The notes under the pieces are model-generated. The model ran no database searches. It saw only the letters and a list, made by a program, of their open reading frames with translations, and was not told where the DNA came from. The position numbers and the translations under genes were made by a program. From the NCBI RefSeq assembly GCF_002865645.1, contig NW_020194519.1, forward strand, positions 1,423,542 through 1,487,541: DNA of 64,000 nucleotides, written 5' to 3'. This document shows positions 55,452 through 64,000 of the stretch, in pieces. The DNA is from Hyaloscypha bicolor E (lineage: Eukaryota; Ascomycota; Leotiomycetes; Helotiales; Hyaloscyphaceae). Every line of letters starts with the position of its first letter. Position 1 is the first letter of the stretch.

Positions 55452-56389
55452 CGGCTACAATTGAGCTCCTTCGGGGAACGGAACCCGGGCTGTACGCTGA
55501 GTGAGCATTGTCGGTGTTCTTGGGCATGTTTGGAGTTCACGATATTTCACGCTATTTATTTATAACAAAATTTTTGCCTTATATTTTGAAATTTTTTTGA
55601 AATTTGAGTTTTGAGGTTTCGGGCAGTTGGCGCAAAATCTAAAGTGTGATGTTGGGTTGGGATGGATTTGAAGTGTCATTCGCTCATGAGGTATGAAGTT
55701 GATTGGGATGGGATGGGATGGGATGGGATGGGATGGGATGGGATGGGATGGCTTGTATCTCTACTCTGCATGTTTGGGGGAGTTGACTACTTGTAGCGCG
55801 CTTGTGCTTGTGCTTGTACTAATTCCTTAATGGCTAGTATGGTCTAATGGAGTTATGATGTGCACTTCCACTGCTATTTGGATATTTCGATGTTTGAATG
55901 AATGGCTGAGACCAATAGCTCGATTACCAGAGGCGAATGTGACCTTCAACAAAAGGGGAAATAAATCTGAAGCTGAGAAGACCAAGGTCACGTGTTTATT
56001 CCTTGCCTTTGGGGATCGGGGAAGGGAAGGATGGAGTATTCACATTGGAAGAGGCGGGTGTCTTCCCTGCAGACAGAAGGGAAGTCCTAGTGGTTATCTA
56101 TTGTGCATGATGCCCCCTAGCAAGTCAATTTCGTTGAGCCAGAGAGTGTGTTCTGTGGCATTTGTTTATCAAGAGCTGTGTCACTTCAGCTGGCCATCGT
56201 CACTATTCACTGCACCCACTGCAACGAATGTACCTATCTGCGGACTTGATCTTGCAGTCGGTTGCGGTGAATGCTGTCGTCCCCACCTGTCACAACCGAG
56301 CAGGGTGCTACTGGTACTTCCGTACAATCGTAGAGGAGGGGTACGCACACGCCGTAGTGGTGGTCTTTATACCAGAAGACGAAAGTCAG
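55452..56389. other. Intergenic region with GGGAT microsatellite
   Basis: The 3' flank of the transcription factor gene, with AT-rich poly(A)-signal-like DNA at 55550-55610. The plus-strand frame at 55855-56445 has no recognisable features and runs over the opposite-strand small secreted protein candidate. Confidence 0.4.
55705..55749 (+). repeat. GGGAT pentanucleotide microsatellite, nine perfect copies
   Basis: Nine uninterrupted GGGAT units about 250 bases downstream of the Zn2Cys6 gene. Confidence 0.95.
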
Positions 56390-56821
56390 TCATGAGATTC
56401 CGTTGTCATGACAGGGTACGCGATGTACGGGTACAAAATGGGTAGAATCAAAACAGATGGGTTTCTGGACCAAGAAACCTACCGTAGTCGTCACGGTCTG
56501 CTGCTTCTCGATACAGCTGCACAAAGTGCTCACGATGCTGCCTCCTTTCGCAACGAGACTCGACCACGCCACGCCCACCAGCCGCGCAAGCGGAGCTGGA
56601 GTTGGTTCCGGTTCAGGAACCTGTCTGAGTCTTCGCGCCGGTGCGGTAAAGGTGGTGGTGACGGTCTTTGTGGGAAGTGGGTAGTGTTCTGAGCGGTAGC
56701 TCTCAGCAGGTGGATAGGCCGACAGGAAGAGCAGCTCCTTGTATGGGACGTTGGTGCAAGGTGAGCTGGCTGCAGCAGCGAGCCCTCTGCTCAGGAGTAC
56801 AAGTATGGTTGAAAGGAGCAT
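56390..56821 (-). CDS. Possible small secreted protein
   Basis: A single frame of 143 residues from ATG at 56821. It starts MLLSTILVLLSRGLAAAASS, a plausible signal peptide, followed by SPCTNVPYKELLFL, a Thr-rich segment (TKTVTTTFTAPARR), PEPEPTPAP, and pairs of Cys (STLCSCIEK, KPICF, VPCHDN). The frame stays open further upstream to 56935 with a less likely start. There are no introns and no known domain. A chance frame cannot be excluded; signal peptide, five Cys and size fit an effector-like or wall protein. Confidence 0.4.
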   Translation of the reverse strand: MLLSTILVLLSRGLAAAASSPCTNVPYKELLFLSAYPPAESYRSEHYPLPTKTVTTTFTAPARRLRQVPEPEPTPAPLARLVGVAWSSLVAKGGSIVSTLCSCIEKQQTVTTTVGFLVQKPICFDSTHFVPVHRVPCHDNGIS

Positions 56822-57718
56822 TTTTATATCTTGTGGTATCTTGGCTGTTGAGGTGGGAAGAACAGGGTAAATAGCAGGCCAGGAGACTGCACAACAGTGA
56901 AAGTACAGCTTAAAGTGGGATAGAGACTCCTGCATAGCTATTTGTAGGAAGGAAGGCTATACTGTGGGCGGTGAGTGCCGGTATGGATCAACTTCGCGCA
57001 ACAAAAAGTACGGTAAGAGATCTCTCAGAGAGAACTACTCCCGACTGTAAGCAAATTTGGCTATGGATCGACATGAACCAGCAGCAATACAATCCGTGGC
57101 GTAGTCTCGAACTTTCAAACCTCGTTGTCGTAGCGAGGGTGCATGATGATCCGCCATTAACATTTCGACACCGTTACTTGGCACTTTGATGGAGGAGTAA
57201 GAAAGGTTCCTTGGTCAGGAGTAATACATCGTGCGGAGATCGTCAATGGCTTCCGCAGCGGTGGAGAGCTGAAGCCGGCCTCACCTCCCGCTCTCACCTG
57301 TTGCCAGTCCAGATTCTCCCGCAAGGCCCCCCTATGCACAAGCGACAGCTAAATGTGTTTATACGTCCAGTAACCTTTGGATAGCGTTAGAATTTTCCCC
57401 TTCTATGTAATTCAGTACACATGCTCTCCACATAACCGCAGAGTATCCAACTAATCACAGCGCTTTGCCTAATACCAGCACCAAACAATTACGATGTACT
57501 CTAGCTAAGATCAATCTGAACAAGAACACTCTTCATACGAAACCATCTTCCAGAGACGGTAACAATTTACAGCGTCTTGGTTGAAACGAGCAAGTTAGCC
57601 GCCGAGTCAATGAGTGAATATGGATGACTCTTATCTAGAACAGCCAGAAGCAGCAACTAAGTCACTCTCTATCATCCCTCCTGAGCATTTTTCTCAAATC
57701 CTTAAATCCCATTGAGCC
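56822..57718. other. Intergenic region, no gene recognised
   Basis: About 0.9 kb between two minus-strand genes. Only short scattered open frames. Confidence 0.4.
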
Positions 57719-59611
57719 TCAGTGAAGCTCGAAATCCTCCAATTCCACTTCTCCTCGCTCTAGAGCCTCCAGAGCCTCCCCGAGCATGATGCCGTCAAGA
57801 TAGACCGAGCGGATGAACTCATAGTGTGTCCCAACTCTGCGTAAAGCAACAGGAACAGGGCAGCCAAGGAGAACGCAGATCAGGTCGCCAGGCTGAAGTC
57901 GACGTGAAAAATCTTTGCCGATGAAGTTCCTGCTGGTCAGGAACAATCGCTCACGCCTACCATTTTCGTTGACCACCTCTTGCAAAAGTCGAGGCGTGTG
58001 TAAAATAAACTCTTCATCTGATTCTTGTTTGTGAAGACTTTGAGTGTCAGGATTGCTGATCTCGTTGAGTCCAAGGGCGATGAATTCGTCTTCAGAGCAC
58101 AAATCGACGAGACTTCCCTCGACTGATATAAGGAAAGTCTGCCATAGTCTCTGTAAACAATCTCTCTCCGAGGAAAATGCCGGATTATTGACCAAGGAGT
58201 GCCAATTCGTTTGGAAGAAGGAGATAAAGAAGGAGATATCCTCCGTGGTGCCTTTCCCAAATTCTGGGGCAAATGTCTCAACCATATCCCACACCAAGCC
58301 TCGAACAGTCATTGTGGAAAGATTAGAAGCAAATGCCACCAGCGCATCTCTCGTTCCCGAGGACTCGTACCACTCGTCGTCGAATAGTGTACAACCGGTC
58401 CCACATTCGAAGCTTCCGAACCCTGGAAAGGCGACACCGATACTCCAATCTGGAGTCCAGGACCTTTGCACGTTGTGGCTTCGTTCGCAACATGCGAGGA
58501 GTACATCAATACGCTTTGTGCAAATGACGAGTGACTTGACCAAACTCGAATAGATATCCTGAACCGGTTGGGTATAGTCGACTATCATTGCATCGACATC
58601 ATATACTCTAGGACATTCATTCTGGCCGAAGCTTTCTGTAAGGCCGAGAGCTCCGTAGACTTTGTCGCGAGGATCGGTTGCGTTTGTATCGCGGAGCCCT
58701 GAGAGCCAGGATAGGAGACTTATGGGTTCCTCCTTTCCAAGTGCCATAGAAAAGACCTTTCGATTTGCTAGGAGTTTGGTCACACTAACATACCACACAA
58801 TCCCGCCTGAGGCTCGTTCCTCGAACCTCGGTATGGTGCTGGGATCTCCAGTGGAATTTGTGGCTGGCCAGTTGTAAGCAATCAAGTCAAGCACTACATG
58901 CAACTCTTCTTGGGGAAAGTGGAGACCTCCACATTTGAAAACCATGTCATTCGTACATCCAAGGACGTACTCTTGGACTATCCACGTACGGGAGAACCAA
59001 GCTCGCGAAAAGAACTTGAAAAGAGGTAGGTGGTAATTTTCCCCAAGTTCAAAGAATCGTGAAGCCAGTGTGTTGCGCCAGGAACAGAGTGCCTCTGGGC
59101 CCTCTTTCTTAGCTTTGGCAGTGACTTTTAGCAAGGCGATCGCCGCCTTGCTATTGTCATCACTGACACCGAGCCAAACGATGAGTCTGCTGCACCGGCT
59201 GTAGAGCCTGCACATCATGCCAATTTGTTGACGACGTTCGGCAAGATCATCTTGATTAATGCAAATGGCATCGATCCAGAGTATCGAGTTGGTACTCCCA
59301 GCTTCATCCTCACGATGCTGACGTAGAAATGCTTCGAGGTTTGGCATTGCCATCAGGCTTTTGCCATCAATGAAGATGGGTAGTCGAGATGTCGAATCGG
59401 TGCCCCATGCATACGAAAGGGCATTGTAAACAGGGAGATCATCGATTGGAATATGGTGAAGGTGACATAAAATCTGGTCTGCGAATTCATTGCTGGGAAA
59501 GAGTTCGAGAAGTCGGATCTCCCCCTCTTGGAGTCGCAGATACGAGTAAATTTCGGTGCTCGTGCCAAGATGTACGCTTGGGGGTAGTCTGGCAGGATTA
59601 AAACCCTCCAT
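57719..59611 (-). CDS. HET-domain (heterokaryon incompatibility) protein
   Basis: A single exon of 630 residues. The HET domain occupies roughly residues 35-200: IRLLELFPS, YNALSYAWGTDS, MAMPNLEAFLRQHR, SILWIDAICINQDDLAERRQQIGMM and LYSRCSRLIVWLGVSDDNS, the three classic blocks. Downstream are RAWFSRTWIVQEYVLG and LSGLRDTNATDPRDKVYGALGL, both usual in this family. The C-terminal part, with GDLICVLLGCPVPVALRR and YEFIRSVYLDGIMLGEALE, is also standard. HET proteins trigger cell death when genetically different hyphae fuse, or act as other immunity-like switches. No NACHT, WD or ankyrin repeat is attached. Frame is intact. Confidence 0.93.
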   Translation of the reverse strand: MEGFNPARLPPSVHLGTSTEIYSYLRLQEGEIRLLELFPSNEFADQILCHLHHIPIDDLPVYNALSYAWGTDSTSRLPIFIDGKSLMAMPNLEAFLRQHREDEAGSTNSILWIDAICINQDDLAERRQQIGMMCRLYSRCSRLIVWLGVSDDNSKAAIALLKVTAKAKKEGPEALCSWRNTLASRFFELGENYHLPLFKFFSRAWFSRTWIVQEYVLGCTNDMVFKCGGLHFPQEELHVVLDLIAYNWPATNSTGDPSTIPRFEERASGGIVWYVSVTKLLANRKVFSMALGKEEPISLLSWLSGLRDTNATDPRDKVYGALGLTESFGQNECPRVYDVDAMIVDYTQPVQDIYSSLVKSLVICTKRIDVLLACCERSHNVQRSWTPDWSIGVAFPGFGSFECGTGCTLFDDEWYESSGTRDALVAFASNLSTMTVRGLVWDMVETFAPEFGKGTTEDISFFISFFQTNWHSLVNNPAFSSERDCLQRLWQTFLISVEGSLVDLCSEDEFIALGLNEISNPDTQSLHKQESDEEFILHTPRLLQEVVNENGRRERLFLTSRNFIGKDFSRRLQPGDLICVLLGCPVPVALRRVGTHYEFIRSVYLDGIMLGEALEALERGEVELEDFELH

Positions 59612-60322
59612 GCTAGACGTTTCTCACATGAACAATGTTAGAGCAGACACAGCAGCAAGAACTGCTCTATCGAATTGTTCCCAGCCTCGTCTGACTCGTT
59701 AACCAAATCATAGATATTTCTTGTGGATGTTTTAGAGTACTTGATATTAGAGTGCTTCGAGCTGGGAGGCACACGAATTCAAGAATGAAGTTTCTTGAAG
59801 ATATCACAGAATCAGGCTGATGATTTTTGTGGGGTGAGAGAAGGTTTGTTGATGCTGGCGACTGAAGACGGCGAGGCTCGTGGCCGCAGGACGCTTGCCC
59901 AAAAAGAAAGAGAAAGGCCAATATTTCCGTAACCAATCAACGAAACTGTTTCAAGCCAGGGGCGACATCAGAAAATTCAACCAGCTTTCCTCAACGGCAC
60001 TGACGGAGGAAATAAAGGGGCAAGATTTTCTAACCAATCAACAAAAACAATTTGAATACAAATGAAATATAAGAAAGATGAAGATGACTTCATCAACAGC
60101 ACCCTAAATGAGGAAATGGAAGAATGTCAGGCCATTTTGATTGGCCGGGTTATTGCGAGATTTAGCACCAGCTTTCAGCTGGGTCTTGTGATCCCTGTCA
60201 GGGGAGGCTTCTGGATACTCCTGAATTTCAATTCCCACCTATTTATCGCATCCACCCCGTAACCAAAATCCTTTCCAAAAGCCAATCTCGAAGCTTAATA
60301 CTTGAACATAAGATTATTCAAG
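59612..60322. promoter_or_regulatory. Divergent upstream region of the HET and SDR genes
   Basis: A 711-base gap. Two similar stretches around 59920-59980 and 60025-60055 share ACCAATCAAC-type words (AACCAATCAACRAAA), a local near-repeat that may be CCAAT-box related. No gene. Confidence 0.4.
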
Positions 60323-61443
60323 ATGACTTTACCCAAAGGCACGATAATCGCCACAGGCGCAGCAAGTGGAATTGGCAGCGGCTGGCTCCTCACACATCTC
60401 AAGTCTCCGCAGGCAAAGCTCTACCACACAATCTACATCATCCACCCTTCTGCACCAGGAAATCTGAGAGAGATTCTCCAAAACCACGCTCCTTCAGAAC
60501 ACACGTATGAGATCTTACCTTTAGATCTCTCCAATATGTCGGAAATCCGCCTTGCAGCTACGGATTTTAACCGCCGAGTTGAGAAAGGCGAACTCGGCAA
60601 GATCAAGATTTTGTTGTTGATTGCGGGAGCAATGTTCTTGGATCCTAAGACGAAGGATGGAGTGTCTTTTACAGATGAAGGAATCGAATCCCACATGGCT
60701 GTTAACTACCTTTCCAACTACCTTCTCATTCTCCTCTTACTCCAAAGCTTGGAGAAGAAAGGGTCCCGGATTATCGCCATGGGAAGCACGAACCACAATC
60801 CTGATTTCTTGTCCACTCAGGGCTCGTTTCATAGTAAGGAGTTGAAGATCTTGTTTGGTGACGGAGGGCTGGAGGATTTGATTAAGGCGACGGAGAAGGT
60901 GAGGACTGGCGACGCATTTCCGGCGAGCGTGAGGAGGTATGGCCGGAGTAAATGGTGTCTAATCGCCTTTTTGTGAGTATTTGTCTCCTCTTTTAAAATT
61001 TGAACCTGAGGGAGATTGAGTGCTGATGAATGGCCAGTTATGAACTTCAGAGAAGGCTAGACACGGACCCAGAGATGCAAAACATCTCCTGTATTCTCGA
61101 GGACCCTGGATTGGTCGGGGGAACGACTTTGCTGACGCCCATGCCCTTTTACATCAGATGGATCATCATGTACTTGATGATTCCCATCGGTTTTATCTGC
61201 TCGCTGCTGTGGACGAATGGGAGGTTCAGGACTGCGCAAACTGTGGGTAGGGCTTTGGTTTGGTGTTCTTGGGACACGGTGACGCTCGGAGAGAGGCCGA
61301 AAGGCTTGTATTTGAATGGGATGGAGATTAGCTCGAGTAGTAGGGAGACGTACGATGAGGTGAAGCAGGAGAAGCTTTGGAGAGAGAGTGCAGAAGTTGT
61401 GAGGTTGAAGGAGGGCGAGGTGGCGCTGAAGGGGTGGAAGTAG
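60323..61443 (+). CDS. Short-chain dehydrogenase/reductase
   Basis: Exons are 60323-60972 and 61038-61443, giving 351 residues. The cofactor motif is TGAASGIG near the N-terminus (residues 10-17). LPLDLSNMSEI marks the adenine-binding Asp, and the catalytic residues are Ser in IAMGSTNH and YGRSK (Tyr-x3-Lys). The substrate loop and a C-terminal hydrophobic helix (YIRWIIMYLMIPIGFICSLLW) follow; this helix suggests membrane association. The layout, with SNYLLILLLLQSL and a long C-terminal part, resembles fungal SDRs of the retinol-dehydrogenase-like group. Substrate unknown. Nothing else of a metabolite cluster is adjacent apart from the HET gene upstream. Confidence 0.9.
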
Positions 61444-61929
61444 GGTCTGGGACATAGGACGAGGAGAATGATTTGACGTTCTGAACTCTAAAGCTCAAGG
61501 TTTGTGATGTAGATGCAATCTGCGAGGGGATGAAATTGGTGACGAAGTGAAGAGAAGTAGTGCCCGCCAACGGCGTTGCGAGTTTCCCTGAATGCATGTC
61601 AACCCCACTTATGGTAAGACTTCTGAAGTGGTAAGAACATCAGAACCATTTCATGTTTGAATAAGAAAAATCAAGGGACCATGGAAGAATACAACTTCCA
61701 TTCGGAATGCACAAAATACGGCACGTGACGCGGCCGGCCAAATTGAGCTCCGGGAAAAACAGACTAGGGATGTTGTAATCATGACTTCGAATCTTTGCCT
61801 CCCAGTTCAATCAACCAACACCTCCACGCATTGCGACCTACTTTCCGATGAGACGTCGATAGGAGTCACTGAAATTACGAGCCAGGGGATTGTCTCCTTT
61901 ACGAACCCTCACAATTCCCTCAAGCAAGC
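61444..61929. other. Intergenic region
   Basis: The SDR 3' flank and the promoter of the m-AAA protease gene, including a CACGTGACGCGGCCGGCC GC-rich patch near 61722-61739. No gene. Confidence 0.4.
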
Positions 61930-64000
61930 ATGAGCTCGATACTACGGCAAACCAGCAGTCTTGCTAGAATATCAAGGTCCTCCCTTCAATCCGCCGTGCG
62001 AACTTCTCTCCGCCCAACGAATCACTCGCCGTTACTCTCTTCGCGGATATCTATTCAGCAAGCGCGGGCATATGCCACCGAACCGAAACAGAACAAGAAG
62101 AAAAATGGCGCAACGAAGGATTCTTCGGAGGTAGCGGGGAAGAAAGGCACGGAGCCATCCATAAAGCCAGCCCCGGGGACGGAAAACCTCTATAATGGAG
62201 AAAGCTCACTTACGAAAAATGCTGAGGAATCCAGTGGGTCCAGCGAACCTCCTTTGGCTGAGGGCATGACGAAAATGAACCCGGAGGATGAGGAAGCTAT
62301 TGGAGAGCTTCTGGAGACGTTGAAGAAGGGGTTACCAAAGGGACAAGTGGAGGTTATTGAGAGGGCATTTGAAAGGATCAAACTTGAGGGAGTTCCGATT
62401 GAATTGAGGGAGTTCATGGATGAGAATCGGGGAAAGCCACTGACGCTGGCGACTGCTGCCAAATTGACGCGACTGACTTCGCAGATGGCGAGGAAGCAGG
62501 CCGAGAGAGATATGGGCTTGGGGTCGAAGAACACAGATTTTCAATCGAGTGATCCCAAAGGAGCATCTGGTGGGGCCGGATCTCCACCTCCAGGAGGGAA
62601 CAAAAAGAGGAGTGACGGCAACAACCAGAGCAATAAACAGCAACCGTTCAGTATTGGAGACGTCAAGCTGGATATGAGTACGTTCTTGCTATCGGCTTTC
62701 GTGTCCTATCTGCTCTACAGAATGGTTATGCCAGGCGAAAGCAGGAGAGACATCACATACCAAGAGTTTCAGAGCACTTTCCTTAGTAAAGGCTTGGTTG
62801 AGAAACTGACGGTCACCAACGGTGGCAAAGTCAGAGTCGATTTACATCGCGAAGCCACCCAATCCATGTATCCTGATTCCCCAGCTGTCAACCCGAATTT
62901 CCACTACTACTTCTCGATTGGCTCTGTCGAAGCGTTTGAACGACGCTTAGATGAGGCCCAAAACGAGCTCGGAATCCCCACCTCAGAACGGATACCAGTC
63001 AACTACGCTACTGAGAATGATGGTTGGGCATTATTGCTCAATTTCGGACCTACTCTACTCTTCGTCGGTGCCATCTTTTACCTCTCGCGACGTGCCACGT
63101 CAGGAGGCGGGGGAGCAAACGGAGTTTTTGGCATGGGCAAGAGTCGAGCAAAGCAATTCAACCACGAAACTGATGTCAAGGTAAAGTTTGCAGATGTTGC
63201 AGGTATGGACGAAGCAAAGGCCGAGATTATGGAATTCGTTGCTTTCTTGAAGACTCCCGAACAATTTCAACGACTCGGTGCTAAGATCCCTCGAGGCGCA
63301 ATCCTTTCTGGTCCACCAGGAACTGGTAAAACCCTTTTGGCGAAAGCAACGGCGGGCGAGTCTCAAGTTCCTTTCTTCAGCGTCAGTGGTTCGGAATTCG
63401 TGGAGATGTTTGTTGGTGTTGGTGCTTCGAGAGTACGAGATCTTTTCGCCATGGCAAGGAAGAACACACCTTGTATCATTTTCATTGATGAAATTGATGC
63501 CATTGGAAAGTCCCGTGGGAAATCCGGTGGTTGGGGTGGTGGAAACGATGAGCGAGAAGCTACTTTAAACCAGATCTTAACAGAGATGGATGGGTTCAAT
63601 ACTACTGAGCAAGTCGTCGTTCTTGCTGGTACCAATAGACCTGATGTTCTTGATAAAGCTCTCATGCGTCCTGGCCGCTTCGATAGGCATATTTCCATCG
63701 ATCGACCAACTATGGAGGGCCGAAAACAGATCTTCATGGTGCATTTAAAGAAGATTGTTACCAATGAGGATCTTGAGTACCTTACTGGACGACTTTCGGC
63801 TCTGACTCCCGGTTTCTCTGGTGCGGACATTGCCAACTGTGTCAACGAAGCTGCTCTAATAGGTATGCACATTTGTCAATTGTCCTACTCTAAAGTTAAT
63901 CTTCTATAGCTGCTCGAACAAGCGCCAAGTCAGTTGAGATGCTCCATTTCGAACAAGCCATCGAGCGAGTCATTGGTGGTCTCGAGAGGAAGTCCCTGGT
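61930..64000 (+). CDS. AFG3: m-AAA protease subunit (Afg3/Yta12 type), 3' end beyond the window
   Basis: Exons are 61930-63862 and 63910 onward, cut by the window end. The N-terminus ([29 protein letters not shown]) is a mitochondrial presequence, followed by a long Lys/Glu/Ser-rich spacer. Two membrane segments ([40 protein letters not shown]) flank an intermembrane-space domain. The AAA+ module then shows [20 protein letters not shown], Walker A GPPGTGKT, the pore loop [18 protein letters not shown], Walker [12 protein letters not shown], sensor [20 protein letters not shown] and the Arg finger region. The zinc protease domain with HExxH would follow outside the window. It degrades unassembled inner-membrane proteins and matures ribosomal protein bL32m. 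The split codon G|CT continues [24 protein letters not shown]. Confidence 0.93.

Noticed and set aside
1..64000. tRNA, rRNA, CRISPR or intact transposon
   Set aside because: No cloverleaf with the usual T-loop GGTTCGAATCC pattern, no regularly spaced array, no transposase or reverse transcriptase motifs were found by reading; a tRNA or RNA-family scan could still reveal small ncRNAs.

Overview
The window is nuclear DNA from a filamentous ascomycete (Pezizomycotina). Most genes carry short introns of about 45-80 nt with GT-AG borders and CTAAC/CTGAC-like branch points. Typical fungal families are present: Zn2Cys6 regulator, HET-domain protein, Atg15 lipase, cell-wall-integrity MAPKK, GT90 glycosyltransferase and CWC-style repeat tails. 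The gene set would suit a leotiomycete, but I cannot fix the class from sequence alone. All coordinates come from reading frames and splice signals checked for phase; no database search was possible.

Left edge (1-4967): this is the most interesting part. A truncated UstYa-like (DUF3328) gene on the minus strand faces a plus-strand gene for a secreted, Kex2-type repeat precursor. An MFS transporter lies just beyond, converging on the precursor gene. The precursor has four Tyr/Pro-rich repeats, each ending in Lys-Arg. Each KR is followed by an in-register run of X-Ala/X-Pro dipeptides, as expected for Kex2 plus Ste13-type processing. This resembles a ribosomal-peptide (dikaritin/KEP) locus continuing off the left edge.

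Housekeeping block (6862-28491): VPS9-domain Rab GEF, Atg15 lipase, mitochondrial enoyl-CoA hydratase, Rer1, Paf1, a GT90 glycosyltransferase, ribosomal proteins uS8 and eS12, a Par14-type parvulin, cysteine dioxygenase, a small frameshifted hypothetical gene, and the tRNA/RNA pseudouridine synthase Pus7. The eS12 gene needs a non-canonical GA-AG intron to stay in frame.

Middle (28829-48313): an SRA-YDG domain protein, a small ABM-domain protein, a methyltransferase gene with a stop and a frame break, the Mkk1-type MAPKK, the Dbp8 RNA helicase, an alpha/beta hydrolase of the HSL type, a Bor1-like SLC4 transporter with a GC-AG intron, an AT-rich island, and a DUF676-like lipase.

Right part (49370-64000): a Ser/Thr-rich single-pass membrane protein, a large Zn2Cys6 transcription factor, a possible small secreted protein, a HET-domain protein, a short-chain dehydrogenase, and the 5' part of an m-AAA protease (Afg3/Yta12 type) cut by the window end. 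No tRNA, rRNA, CRISPR array or intact transposon was recognised.
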